A stretch of DNA of 37,942 bases, taken from assembly GCA_016182545.1 (NCBI GenBank), contig JACPGG010000071.1, positions 1 through 37,942 of the forward strand, written 5' to 3'. The stretch's first letter is position 1. Every line of letters begins with the position of its first letter. The position numbers and the translations under genes were made by a program. Shown here one piece after another: positions 25,169-33,849 of this stretch. The DNA is from Ignavibacteriales bacterium. Lineage in GTDB: Bacteria; Bacteroidota; Ignavibacteria; UBA10030; UBA8401. Under the pieces are notes generated by a model, which saw only the letters and a program-made list of their open reading frames with translations, was not told the origin of the DNA and did not search any database.

Positions 25169-25558
25169 ATGAATGCAAAAATAATCAGCGGAATGGTCAT
25201 TATTGTCGCGGCATTGATCTTCGGTGCAATGACCTTTATCGACAGCAATGTTGAATACACAGATTTTGCGAAGGCACAGGCAGTCGCAAAGAAAGTTCAG
25301 GTCAAAGGGAAATGGATTGCTGAAAAAGAGACACGGTTCGATGCTTCAACAACACAATTCACGTTTTACATGGTTGACGATAATAACAAAGAGTGCAAAG
25401 TTGTCCTTGACGGCGGCAAACCGAACAACTTTGAGATCGCAACCGAAATAGTAGCCAAAGGCCGATTCAAAGATGGATATTTTCATGCGAACGAAGTTCT
25501 CACGAAATGCCCCTCCAAGTATGAAGGCGACGGAACTGCCGTAAAGAAGAGTTTATAA
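25169..25558 (+). CDS. ccmE: Cytochrome c maturation heme chaperone CcmE, CxxxY variant
   Basis: The 129-residue protein has an N-terminal anchor (IISGMVIIVAALIFGAMTF) and the OB-fold heme chaperone domain (VKGKWIA, TFYMVDDNNKECKVVLDGGKPNNF, ATEIVAKGRF). At the position of the covalent heme ligand, proteobacterial CcmE has HxxxY (as in VLAKHDENY); this protein has VLTKCPSKY, so Cys replaces His and Tyr is kept. That CxxxY form is known from archaea and some sulfate reducers, where the pathway lacks CcmH (the so-called System I variant). It is expressed with ccmD by a strong AGGAGA. Heme would be carried through a Cys thioether rather than a His bond. Confidence 0.92.
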   Translation: MNAKIISGMVIIVAALIFGAMTFIDSNVEYTDFAKAQAVAKKVQVKGKWIAEKETRFDASTTQFTFYMVDDNNKECKVVLDGGKPNNFEIATEIVAKGRFKDGYFHANEVLTKCPSKYEGDGTAVKKSL

Positions 25559-25560
25559 TT

Positions 25561-27885
25561 ATGCTAGGTGCCATTTTAGTCAAAATTACATTTGCTGCCG
25601 CAATCGCAGCAACAATTCTCTATGTTCTTCAACATCGCAAAGCAAGCGATGACATTTTACGGCTTGCCCGATTGTTCTATTTCGGATCGGTTGCCGGAAT
25701 TTTGTCGGTTGCAGGATTGCTTCTGTACTACATTCTGACACATCAATTCCATTATTATTACGTATGGAGCTACAGTTCGACTGATCTGCCGTTGTCGCTG
25801 CTGATTTCAACATTGTACGCAGGTCAGGAGGGGAGCTTCCTGCTATGGGCACTCTTCACAGGGATCATCGGCGTATTTCTTCTACAATACTCTTCGAAGA
25901 AGGGATACGAACCGGAACTTATGTCGATCTACACGGGAATCTTTACGATGCTTATACTGATGCTGGTCGTAAAGAATCCCTTCAAGTTCATTTGGGAACA
26001 ATTCCCGGATGAACTGCTGAAGGTCGGACTTGCACCAACAGATGGAACGAATTTTATGTGGGTCGATCAGGCGCGCGGTCTTTGGGCTCAAATTCCCGTT
26101 GAAGGAAAAGGATTGAATGCTCTTCTGCAAAATTATTGGATGGTGATCCATCCGCCGATTCTGTTCATTGGATTTACTTCAATGTCCATTCCTTTCGCTT
26201 ACGCTGTTGCCGGATTGTTAAAAAGAGATTATGTGAGTTGGATAAGAATTGCAACGCCATGGACGGCATTCGGCTCACTCGCACTCGGAACGGGAATTAT
26301 CCTTGGCGGCTACTGGGCATATGAAACACTCGGCTGGGGCGGATATTGGGGATGGGATCCGGTTGAAAATTCGTCACTCGTGCCGTGGCTCGTTTGTGTC
26401 GCATCAATACATACTATGCTCGCGCAACGGAAGAACGGTAGTTACATCAAAACAAACTTCATCTTGAGCATGTTCTGCTTCATTCTGGTGTTATATTCGA
26501 CATTCCTTACTCGAAGTGGTGTCCTCGGTGAAACATCGGTGCATTCGTTCGTCGACCCGGGAATGTGGGTCTATTGGCTGCTCTTGATGGTGATCGGAAT
26601 ATTTGTGGCAATCGGTTTCGGTCTATTGGCGAAACGATGGAAAGATATACCCGTAGTTCCTGTTGAACATTCATTCATCTCTCGTGAGTTTGCACTGTTC
26701 CTCGGTGCTTCCGCGTTGGTGTTTGCTTCGGTCTTTATTCTGATCGGAACGTCATCGCCCATCATTACAAATATTCTTAAAGGGAAAACGTCGGCAGTTG
26801 ACCCGGCATTTTACGTGACGACGACATTGCCACTCGGAGTTGCGATCGCGCTTCTCTCGGGACTCGGACAAATTTTGTGGTGGAAAAATTCAAAGTCTGA
26901 TGCATTGTTGAAACAATTAACCGTTCCTGCAATTCTTGCTTTGATATTTACAGTGGTTACATTTTTCTTCGGTGCCACTCATGTTTCAATGATTATCTTT
27001 ATTTTTGCTTCGGCATTTGCTCTCTTTACAAATATTCTTGTCGGCTACCGAATCATACAAGGAAACCCTAAAATGGCAGGCGGTGCGATCACGCATGTCG
27101 GTATTGCGTTGATGTTCCTCGGTTTTGTTTCATCGGCAAAATATGACGATGTGAAGACCGTGAATCTCGAGCAAGGAAAAGAGGTTGATGCTCTCGGATA
27201 TAAACTGAAGTATGTAGGGTATCAGCCGATGGAGCGTGGAAGATTTGCTTTTAATGTTGAAGTGGAAAAAGACGGTGAAAAATTCATAGTATCACCCGTT
27301 ATGTTCAAAGAAAGTGAAAACGGCTCTTTGATCCGAAATCCGGATATCGTAAATTTGTTCACAAAGGATTTCTATGTGTCGCCGCTATCTCTGGAAGCGG
27401 GTGAACAACAACAATCTGCCAACGAGATCACGATCGGAGAAATGGAGCCATTGGATATAGCCGGTATGTCAATCCGGTATCTCGGATATGAATTCACGCA
27501 ATCAAAGGAAAAAGGTAATTACCTTATTGCAAAGCTTGAGGTGAGCAAAAACGGCAAAAAGGAAATCGTCAAACCGACAATGAGCAATATGACAGGTGAC
27601 ATTACATTTGAACCTGCAAAGCATTCGTCCGGAATAAGTTTTACCATCAAAGCAATGAATCCGACCAAAGAGAAAGCACAATCAAGCATTACTCTTACGG
27701 TTGACGGAATTCATGCCCATAGCGATGTTAAAGAGTCCAAAATGGATACACTTGTCGTTGAGGCGAGCGTGAAACCGTTCATCAATCTCGTGTGGATCGG
27801 GACGTTCTCACTCATCATTGGATTTTTGATTACCATCTACCGTCGTGCGCAAGAAGCGCTGCGGAATGAAGCGTGGAAACAGTAG
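25561..27885 (+). CDS. ccmF: Heme lyase CcmF
   Basis: The 774-residue polytopic protein is the largest of the ccm set and starts 2 nt after ccmE. The WWD-type motif is GWGGYWGWDPVENSSLVPWL, preceded by VIHPPILFIGF and GGYWAYETLG, with the histidines used to bind heme. About 15 hydrophobic helices are followed by a large C-terminal extracytoplasmic domain (about residues 530-745) and a final membrane helix (FINLVWIGTFSLIIGFLITIY). CcmF ligates heme from CcmE onto apocytochrome c. It is longer than the approximately 650-residue Escherichia coli protein, mostly in the C-terminal domain. No ccmG or ccmH gene follows. Confidence 0.94.
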   Translation: MLGAILVKITFAAAIAATILYVLQHRKASDDILRLARLFYFGSVAGILSVAGLLLYYILTHQFHYYYVWSYSSTDLPLSLLISTLYAGQEGSFLLWALFTGIIGVFLLQYSSKKGYEPELMSIYTGIFTMLILMLVVKNPFKFIWEQFPDELLKVGLAPTDGTNFMWVDQARGLWAQIPVEGKGLNALLQNYWMVIHPPILFIGFTSMSIPFAYAVAGLLKRDYVSWIRIATPWTAFGSLALGTGIILGGYWAYETLGWGGYWGWDPVENSSLVPWLVCVASIHTMLAQRKNGSYIKTNFILSMFCFILVLYSTFLTRSGVLGETSVHSFVDPGMWVYWLLLMVIGIFVAIGFGLLAKRWKDIPVVPVEHSFISREFALFLGASALVFASVFILIGTSSPIITNILKGKTSAVDPAFYVTTTLPLGVAIALLSGLGQILWWKNSKSDALLKQLTVPAILALIFTVVTFFFGATHVSMIIFIFASAFALFTNILVGYRIIQGNPKMAGGAITHVGIALMFLGFVSSAKYDDVKTVNLEQGKEVDALGYKLKYVGYQPMERGRFAFNVEVEKDGEKFIVSPVMFKESENGSLIRNPDIVNLFTKDFYVSPLSLEAGEQQQSANEITIGEMEPLDIAGMSIRYLGYEFTQSKEKGNYLIAKLEVSKNGKKEIVKPTMSNMTGDITFEPAKHSSGISFTIKAMNPTKEKAQSSITLTVDGIHAHSDVKESKMDTLVVEASVKPFINLVWIGTFSLIIGFLITIYRRAQEALRNEAWKQ

Positions 27886-27904
27886 TACTTTCTTACAGAT
27901 CAAT

Positions 27905-27936
27905 AAAAAAGCCCAAGTTTTAACTTGGGCTTTTTT
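27905..27936. terminator. Bidirectional terminator between ccmF and the DUF2318 gene
   Basis: A 9-bp stem, GCCCAAGTT / AACTTGGGC, with a two-base loop is framed by A6 on the left and T6 on the right, so each strand reads hairpin plus T-tract. It serves the convergent ccmF (+) and DUF2318 (-) genes. Confidence 0.92.
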
Positions 27937-27944
27937 ATTTCTAA

Positions 27945-28577
27945 TTATAACCGTGTCCGCCAGTCTTGCACTACACTCTTTGATATCTTCAGAACGCCCC
28001 GTTCGACTCTGCTTGGAATTGGATCGGGATAATATTTCTGGCAGCAGGCGTATGCTTCGAGACTTTCCATATCCCAGTACGAAGGGCAGTTTGCGCAATG
28101 GATCGTTTTACCTTCCAAATAGAAATCATCCGAACGGCACGATTCGCTGATGCTCATTGCAGTCACAACTTTTCCTCGCGGCGAAATATAGGCAATGATC
28201 GGAACAGTTTGTTTTCCTTCCGGGTCGTTGAAACGAATGATGCCGTGTTTGGTCACCGTTTCCACATCGATAACGATGTCGTTTCCATCTACTCCCGCAT
28301 TTGTCTTAAAACTTTTTATCTGCCCCTGTCCCGGATTTGTGCCGTACCCAACCGACGGCTGATCGGAGATCACAGGATGATAATTCCTTGTCAATGTCAA
28401 TGCATAATACGTTAACCCTGCCGCCAACACGACAACAAGAATGATCTTCGACATCATCGAAGATTTTTTTGCGACAGGAATCTTCACTTCGTTTACGGTA
28501 GTATTGACAGGATTGCCGCAATTGTTGCAAAACTTTTGCGTTTCGGAGACTTGAGAACCACATTGTGAACAGATCAT
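27945..28577 (-). CDS. Zinc-ribbon, membrane-anchored DUF2318-domain protein
   Basis: The 210-residue protein opens with a zinc ribbon (Cys3, Cys6, Cys17, Cys20: CSQCG ... CNNCG), then a transmembrane helix (about 43-62, KIILVVVLAAGLTYYALTL). The extracytoplasmic domain matches DUF2318 by pattern: VPIIAYISPRGKVVTAMSIS, SCRSDDFYLEGKTIHCANCPSYWD, CCQKYYPDPIPS. DUF2318 proteins are Cys-rich and of unknown function; some are thought to bind metal or Fe-S. Here the usual first CxxC is reduced to one Cys plus a CxxC and a CC pair. The ribosome-binding site AAAGGA is weak. It lies 13 nt downstream of bshB1, so the two are co-transcribed. Confidence 0.8.
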   Translation of the reverse strand: MICSQCGSQVSETQKFCNNCGNPVNTTVNEVKIPVAKKSSMMSKIILVVVLAAGLTYYALTLTRNYHPVISDQPSVGYGTNPGQGQIKSFKTNAGVDGNDIVIDVETVTKHGIIRFNDPEGKQTVPIIAYISPRGKVVTAMSISESCRSDDFYLEGKTIHCANCPSYWDMESLEAYACCQKYYPDPIPSRVERGVLKISKSVVQDWRTRL

Positions 28578-28590
28578 CCTAAATTCCTTT

Positions 28591-29307
28591 CTACATCATA
28601 AAAAAAACAGATTGAACGCCGAGCGGCTCAATGCTGTAAAACGGTTCGCCATATTCAACATTGATCAGGCTTCCATAGTGCCTGTCACGGGCGTAAATTG
28701 ATTCGAGAAATAATTTTGAAGAGAGCAACGTTTCCCGCTCTTTGCTTTTCGGATTATAGAACTGTGAAGTGAAGGCAAGCAGCGATTCTTTCTTCCTTTC
28801 ATATATGCCCGAAACATCAACGATGAACGACGGCTGAAACTCATACTTCTGCATATAGTGGAAATATTTCTTTGGTCTGAACGGAGATTGCTTCTTTCCC
28901 AGATATGTTGTCGGGATTTTTTCCAATCCGGAATAGAACCACGCCTCTTTTACAAGATGATGAGCATGCACATGGTCCGGATGTCGTTCCTGCCAATGAG
29001 GAATAAAAAGAATATCTGGCTGGAAATGGCGTATGATCTGCATAACCTTTACGACATTCTTTTTTGTTACTTCGATCCCCCCGTCGGGAATCTTTAGATT
29101 CACTCGTGCTGAGAATCCGAGAATTTTCGCAGCCGCTTCTGCTTCATTTCGACGGATCTCACGGGTGCCACGGGTTCCGAGTTCACCTTCGGTAAGATCA
29201 AGCACGCCGACTTTGTATTTTTGCTGTACAAGTTTGGCAACCGTCGCAGCACATGAAAGTTCAATGTCATCAGGGTGTGCGGCAACCGCAAGAACGTCAA
29301 GTTTCAT
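28591..29307 (-). CDS. bshB1: Bacillithiol-pathway N-acetylglucosaminyl-malate deacetylase (BshB1-like)
   Basis: This PIG-L/LmbE-family zinc deacetylase removes acetyl from GlcNAc-malate in bacillithiol synthesis. The zinc site motif is AAHPDD (residues 9-14), followed by LTEGELGTRGTREIRRNEAEAAAKILG and RHPDHVHAHHLVKEAWFYSGL with the remaining ligand histidines. The GELGTRGT and YSGLEKI segments are the form typical of BshB1 in this superphylum rather than generic LmbE. Length (238 residues) matches. It is the first gene of a two-gene minus-strand unit and is divergent from xseA across an 81-bp promoter region. BshA and BshC are not in this window. Confidence 0.88.
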   Translation of the reverse strand: MKLDVLAVAAHPDDIELSCAATVAKLVQQKYKVGVLDLTEGELGTRGTREIRRNEAEAAAKILGFSARVNLKIPDGGIEVTKKNVVKVMQIIRHFQPDILFIPHWQERHPDHVHAHHLVKEAWFYSGLEKIPTTYLGKKQSPFRPKKYFHYMQKYEFQPSFIVDVSGIYERKKESLLAFTSQFYNPKSKERETLLSSKLFLESIYARDRHYGSLINVEYGEPFYSIEPLGVQSVFFMM

Positions 29308-29338
29308 AGTTGAATTTTTTTTTGATTGTAAGTATGTA

Positions 29339-29384
29339 GAATATAACGAAGGTTTTCTTTATTCGCACTCTTTTGGTTATATTC
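29339..29384. promoter_or_regulatory. Inverted GTTATATTC repeats in the divergent bshB1-xseA promoter
   Basis: GAATATAAC (29339-29347) and GTTATATTC (29376-29384) are perfect 9-bp inverted arms 28 bp apart, each containing a TATATT that could serve as a -10 box facing its own gene. The plus-strand copy lies only 4 nt before the xseA ATG, so use as a promoter there would give an essentially leaderless mRNA; a shared operator is an alternative. Weak. Confidence 0.35.
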
Positions 29385-29388
29385 TTGC

Positions 29389-30609
29389 ATGGAAAATGAA
29401 AAAATTCTCTCTGTTTCCGACATTACCCGACAGATCAAAGGAGTTTTAGAATTAGGGTTCCCCAATATCCTGGTGCAAGGAGAGATTTCAAATTTTAAAC
29501 TGCACTCATCCGGACATCTTTATTTCACCCTTAAAGATGAGGGAGCACAGATTTCGGCTGTGATGTGGAGAAGCAGGGTAAATCAATTGCTCTTTAGACC
29601 TACCGATGGAATGAAAGTCATTGCCCGTGGTAATATTTCTGTGTACGAACCCAGGGGAAGTTACCAGCTTGATTGTATTCAAATCCAACCTTTAGGAGTC
29701 GGAGAACTTCAACAAGCGTTTGAACGACTAAAGAAAAAATTATCCGAAGAAGGATTGTTCGACGAAGGACATAAAAAACCGCTGCCGGAATTTCCTATGC
29801 GTCTCGGGATCGTTACTTCTCCAACCGGCGCAGCAATCAGAGACATGATTTCCGTATTATCCCGGCGGATGCCTGCTGTTGAAGTTTTGCTTGTGCCGGT
29901 GAAAGTTCAGGGAATAGGGGCTGCAGAAGAAATTGCTGAAGCGATTGATGACTTGAACGAATTGAAATCACTTGATGTCATCATCGTTGGAAGAGGTGGC
30001 GGTTCACTCGAAGATCTTTGGGCGTTCAATGAAGAAATTGTTGCACGTGCAATTTTCCGTTCCAAAATTCCGATAATAAGTGCCGTCGGTCATGAAATTG
30101 ACTACAGCATTAGCGATTTTGTTGCAGATTTGCGCGCCCCAACGCCATCTGCTGCCGCAGAATTGGCTGTAAAACACAAAAATGAACTGATTGAACTTAT
30201 ACGCAATTTTTGCTATACTATGAGCAGTTCAATGGAAAATTCTATCAGTTCACGCAGGCAAACCGTCGAAACACTCGTACACAGTTACTCATTCAACCGG
30301 CCGCAAGACCTGCTTCGACAGCGAAGCCAAAGTGTCGATGAACTGATGCGGAGGTTGGAACAGTCTGTTACTCATTATTTTCAATTCACAAAACACAATC
30401 TGCAATCACTGTCAACACGGATTGAATCGTTAAATCCACGGCTTGTCTTAAAACGAGGGTATACAATCGTGAAGCAACATGGGAAAGCGGTCTCGTCTGC
30501 CCGGCTGCTCGAAGAGAAACAGGAAGCCGATATTGAATTCTATGACGGACGATCGATCGTCAAGGTTGAACAAAAGATTTTTAACACCGATGTCAAAAAA
30601 AGAAAATAA
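29389..30609 (+). CDS. xseA: Exodeoxyribonuclease VII large subunit
   Basis: Catalytic subunit of the ATP-independent single-strand nuclease that trims DNA ends in repair. The N-terminal OB-fold is present (VQGEISNFKLHSSGHLYFTLKDE), then the catalytic core with RLGIVTSPTGAAIRDM, VIIVGRGGGSLEDLWAFNEE, SAVGHEIDYSISDFVADLRAPTPSAAAE, and a long coiled coil (about 260-350) before the C-terminal RGYTIV segment. All family motifs are intact in 406 residues. No Shine-Dalgarno is visible before the ATG. It overlaps xseB by 20 nt. Confidence 0.96.
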   Translation: MENEKILSVSDITRQIKGVLELGFPNILVQGEISNFKLHSSGHLYFTLKDEGAQISAVMWRSRVNQLLFRPTDGMKVIARGNISVYEPRGSYQLDCIQIQPLGVGELQQAFERLKKKLSEEGLFDEGHKKPLPEFPMRLGIVTSPTGAAIRDMISVLSRRMPAVEVLLVPVKVQGIGAAEEIAEAIDDLNELKSLDVIIVGRGGGSLEDLWAFNEEIVARAIFRSKIPIISAVGHEIDYSISDFVADLRAPTPSAAAELAVKHKNELIELIRNFCYTMSSSMENSISSRRQTVETLVHSYSFNRPQDLLRQRSQSVDELMRRLEQSVTHYFQFTKHNLQSLSTRIESLNPRLVLKRGYTIVKQHGKAVSSARLLEEKQEADIEFYDGRSIVKVEQKIFNTDVKKRK

Positions 30610-30826
30610 AAATAATTTTGAAAATTCGTTGAAACGATTAGAGGCAATTGTCGATTCACTTGAGCAGGGTGAAGTCTCTCTCGAAGAGTCTCTCAAAATG
30701 TTCGAGGAAGGGATACGCCTTTCAAAAGAATGTTTGGAGACTTTAGGGAAGGCAGAATTAACGGTGAAACAATTGACGAAAGACCTCAACGGCAAATTTC
30801 AACAGACTGAGTTTGAAGAGCAATGA
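30590..30826 (+). CDS. xseB: Exodeoxyribonuclease VII small subunit
   Basis: The ORF track starts at 30479 inside xseA, but the family begins at the internal ATG 30590 (MSKKENKNNFENSLKRLEAIV), giving 78 residues, the normal size. The signature FENSLKRLEAIVDSLEQGEVSLEESLKMFEEG, a helical hairpin binding XseA, is complete. The start overlaps xseA and the stop overlaps the dxs ATG (ATGA). The xseA-xseB-dxs order is common in bacteria. Confidence 0.95.
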   Translation: MSKKENKNNFENSLKRLEAIVDSLEQGEVSLEESLKMFEEGIRLSKECLETLGKAELTVKQLTKDLNGKFQQTEFEEQ

Positions 30827-32763
30827 CAGAATCACATTATAAATTTCTTAATACGATCAATGTTCCGAAAGATTTACGAACGGTTGACGTTCAGCATTTG
30901 CGTGAAGTATGTAAAGAAGTTCGGGAATTTCTTGTCGACTCAGTTTCGAAATCCGGCGGACATCTCGGTGCCGGACTTGGCGCGGTGGAATTGACCGTTG
31001 CTCTCCATTATGTATTCAACACTCCGGATGACAAGCTCGTGTGGGATACAGGTCATCAAGCATATCCTCACAAAATTCTCACCGGAAGAAAAGGAAGATT
31101 GGAATCGATCCGGCAGTTCGGCGGATTGAGCGGATTCCTTCGCCGCGACGAGAGCGAGTATGATACATTCGGAGCAGGGCATGCGAACACTGCGATTTCA
31201 GCAGCACTGGGAATGGCAGTTGCGAGGGATTTTGCAAAAAAAGATTTCAAAGTTGTGGCAGTTGTCGGGGATGGTTCTCTCACCGGCGGGATGGCTTATG
31301 AAGGTTTGAATAATGCCGGCTTGTTGAAAAAAAATATGATCGTCATTTTGAACGACAATCAAATGGTATCGCTCTCTTCAAATAATCCGACCCTCTGGTC
31401 TCTGCACAATTATTTCTCAGAAGTGCTGACACATCCTTCTTACAATAAATTTAAAGCAAATGTTTGGGACCTTACCGGAAAACTGGATGCGTTCGGGGAC
31501 AGACTTCGTGCAGTGGCAAGTAAAGTTGAAAAAGGGGTCAAAGCAGTCGTAACGCCGGGAATGATGTTTGAGGCGCTCGGATTCAGATATTTTGGACCGT
31601 TTAATGGACACAACGTTGTCAAGTTGGTGGAGGTATTGCGCCACGTTAAAGATTTACCCGGACCGATTCTGCTCCATGTTATTACGGAAAAAGGAAAAGG
31701 GTACGAACCTGCAGAAAGAGATGCATCCAAGCTGCACGGCGTAACGCCTTTCGATAAGATCACCGGCATTTCACCTAAATCTAGTGCACCACCCGCATTC
31801 ACGAAGATATTCGGCAATACGATGGTGGAGATTTGCAAACAGAACCCGAAAGTTGTGGGGATCACTGCCGCAATGCCGGACGGAACGGGACTCGACATAC
31901 TTCAGCAAGCAATGCCGGAAAAATTTTTTGATGTCGGTATTGCAGAACAGCATGCGGTAACATTTGCAGCAGGCATGGCTACGGAAGGATATATTCCGGT
32001 CTGTGCAATCTATTCTACATTCCTGCAGCGCGCGTTTGATCAGATCATTCATGATGTATCGCTGCAGGATTTGCATGTCGTGTTCGTGATGGATAGAGCC
32101 GGTTTGGTCGGTGCGGATGGACCGACACATCACGGTGCTTTGGATATTTCATATCTTCGCTGCATCCCGAAAATGGTTCTCATGGCACCGAAGGATGAAA
32201 ATGAATTGCGTGATATGTTGTATACCGCGGTAGAATATAAGCAAGGACCTATTGCACTCCGTTATCCTCGCGGGAATAGTTTGGGTGTTCCGATGAAAGA
32301 AAAATTGGAGAGCATTCCAATCGGAAAATCAGAAGTGTTGCGGACGGGACAGGACGTTGCAATCCTGGCGATCGGAACGATGGTAAATCAATCATTGAAA
32401 GCAGCCGAGTTGCTGGAGAAGGATGGAATACTTGCTGAAGTAGTAAATATGAGGTTTGTAAAACCACTTGATACCGAAATGCTCGAAAGTATTTCGAACA
32501 GGTTTGCGACGGTCATTACTGTTGAAGAAAACAGTGTGGTAGGTGGATTTGGTTCGGCGGTAGCAGAAAAATTTATCGAGATGAAAAAATTCAACCTGCA
32601 TCTTAAATTTCATGGATTGCCTGATGGTTACATCGAACACGGCTCCCCGTCCGATCTCTGGAAATTGACTCAACTTGATCCGGTAGGGATAGCTTCTGTT
32701 GTGAAAGATTTTTATCGACAGCATTCTCATCCTCACACTATTCCCGGACGTAAAGCGCAATAG
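30823..32763 (+). CDS. dxs: 1-deoxy-D-xylulose-5-phosphate synthase
   Basis: This TPP enzyme condenses pyruvate and glyceraldehyde 3-phosphate to DXP, the entry step of the MEP isoprenoid pathway. The 646-residue protein has the TPP-binding motif VVGDGSLTGGMAYEGLNNAG, the GHQAYPHKILTGRK segment with catalytic His, the active-site Glu/His in DVGIAEQHAVTFAAGMA, and DRAGLVGADGPTHHG. The C-terminal transketolase domain ends in HGLPDGYIEHGS. It is coupled to xseB by an ATGA overlap and followed at 1 nt by an oxidoreductase gene. Length is slightly above the typical 620-640. Confidence 0.97.
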   Translation: MTESHYKFLNTINVPKDLRTVDVQHLREVCKEVREFLVDSVSKSGGHLGAGLGAVELTVALHYVFNTPDDKLVWDTGHQAYPHKILTGRKGRLESIRQFGGLSGFLRRDESEYDTFGAGHANTAISAALGMAVARDFAKKDFKVVAVVGDGSLTGGMAYEGLNNAGLLKKNMIVILNDNQMVSLSSNNPTLWSLHNYFSEVLTHPSYNKFKANVWDLTGKLDAFGDRLRAVASKVEKGVKAVVTPGMMFEALGFRYFGPFNGHNVVKLVEVLRHVKDLPGPILLHVITEKGKGYEPAERDASKLHGVTPFDKITGISPKSSAPPAFTKIFGNTMVEICKQNPKVVGITAAMPDGTGLDILQQAMPEKFFDVGIAEQHAVTFAAGMATEGYIPVCAIYSTFLQRAFDQIIHDVSLQDLHVVFVMDRAGLVGADGPTHHGALDISYLRCIPKMVLMAPKDENELRDMLYTAVEYKQGPIALRYPRGNSLGVPMKEKLESIPIGKSEVLRTGQDVAILAIGTMVNQSLKAAELLEKDGILAEVVNMRFVKPLDTEMLESISNRFATVITVEENSVVGGFGSAVAEKFIEMKKFNLHLKFHGLPDGYIEHGSPSDLWKLTQLDPVGIASVVKDFYRQHSHPHTIPGRKAQ

Positions 32764-32764
32764 T

Positions 32765-33781
32765 ATGGCAGACTCGACGATTGACAAACCAAAAATTGGA
32801 ATTGTAGGGTTAGGTTGGATTGCACAAGTGTTTCACTTGCCCATTCTTTCTAAATTGCAGGATGTTGAAATTGCCTGTGTCTGTGACAGAGACAAGAACA
32901 AGGCGCGAGCACTTGCAGACAAATATGGCATTCCTCGATACTATACAAGTTTTGAGGAAATGCTCAAGCACGAAGATCTTCATGCCGTTGATGTATGCAC
33001 ATCGACGGACGCCCATACTGAAGTCTCAATTGCGTGCATGGAAACAAAGCGTGACGTGTTTGTCGAGAAGCCGATAGCGCGAACCTATGCCGAAGCGCTG
33101 AGAATCGCCGACTCGGTTAAAAAGAATAAAAGGAAACTGATGGTCGGAATGAATCATAGGTTTCGTCCGGATACGATGATGTTGCGCAGCTTTATCGAGA
33201 ACAATGAATTTGGTAAAATATTCTACGCAAAGGCGGGATGGTTGAAAAAACCATCCACCGAGAGCAGTTGGTTGATGCAGGGGAAATTATCGGGTGGCGG
33301 TGTCTTTATCGATCTCGGAATCGTGATGCTTGATCTTGCCCTTTGGATGACAGGATATCCGGAAGTTTCCCGTGTCAGCGCAACGGACTATACGCACAAA
33401 ACAAAAGTTGAAGATTCCTCGGTCGCATTTATTACAATGAAGAACGGCGCCACTATTACGATTGAAGTAAGTTGGAATTTTCATATTGAGAATGAACTGT
33501 ACTATTGCAATATCTATGGCGAACAGGGGAGCGGAAAGATCAATCCGTTGATGATCCACAAAGAGATGCATGGGAATGTTGTGAATGTCACTCCGGTGAA
33601 GACTGATGCCTCTCAAAATGCGATCAAAAAATCGTATGAAAACGAATTGAAACATTTCGTCGGCGCTTTAAGAGGGATCCATCCCGTTATTTCCACCGCG
33701 CAAGAAGCAGTACAACGAATGAAGATCGTTGATGCAGTATACAAATCAGCCGACAAAGGCAAAGAAATATACTTTAAATAG
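32765..33781 (+). CDS. Gfo/Idh/MocA-family NAD(P)-dependent oxidoreductase
   Basis: The 338-residue protein has the N-terminal Rossmann fold (IGIVGLGWIAQVFHLPIL), the EKPIA motif after the cofactor site, VGMNHRFRP, and a C-terminal beta-sheet domain with the substrate region GGVFIDLGIVMLDLALWMTG. The last motif normally reads DxGxHxxD in sugar-active members; here the His position is Val, so catalysis may differ or the family subgroup lacks it. The substrate is unknown, probably a sugar, inositol or derivative. It follows dxs by 1 nt and ends at a terminator, so it is the last gene of the xseA operon. Confidence 0.88.
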   Translation: MADSTIDKPKIGIVGLGWIAQVFHLPILSKLQDVEIACVCDRDKNKARALADKYGIPRYYTSFEEMLKHEDLHAVDVCTSTDAHTEVSIACMETKRDVFVEKPIARTYAEALRIADSVKKNKRKLMVGMNHRFRPDTMMLRSFIENNEFGKIFYAKAGWLKKPSTESSWLMQGKLSGGGVFIDLGIVMLDLALWMTGYPEVSRVSATDYTHKTKVEDSSVAFITMKNGATITIEVSWNFHIENELYYCNIYGEQGSGKINPLMIHKEMHGNVVNVTPVKTDASQNAIKKSYENELKHFVGALRGIHPVISTAQEAVQRMKIVDAVYKSADKGKEIYFK

Positions 33782-33800
33782 AGTATTGTGATTATTGACG

Positions 33801-33845
33801 AAGACATTACGAACCGACAAATCAGAATTCGTAATGTCTTTTTTA
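33801..33845 (+). terminator. Terminator after the Gfo/Idh gene, abutting ribD
   Basis: A 13-bp perfect stem (AAGACATTACGAA / TTCGTAATGTCTT) with a 14-nt loop continues into a T-run (about 6 T after the GTC). It ends 5 nt before the ribD ATG, so ribD has no room for its own ribosome-binding site. No FMN-riboswitch consensus is seen upstream. Confidence 0.82.
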
Positions 33846-33849
33846 TTGT

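Noticed and set aside
31440-31898. 152-residue minus-strand ORF inside dxs
   Set aside because: Antisense shadow of dxs; no independent support.
33782-33849. FMN riboswitch upstream of ribD
   Set aside because: The gap holds only a simple hairpin and T-run; the multi-stem riboswitch consensus is absent.
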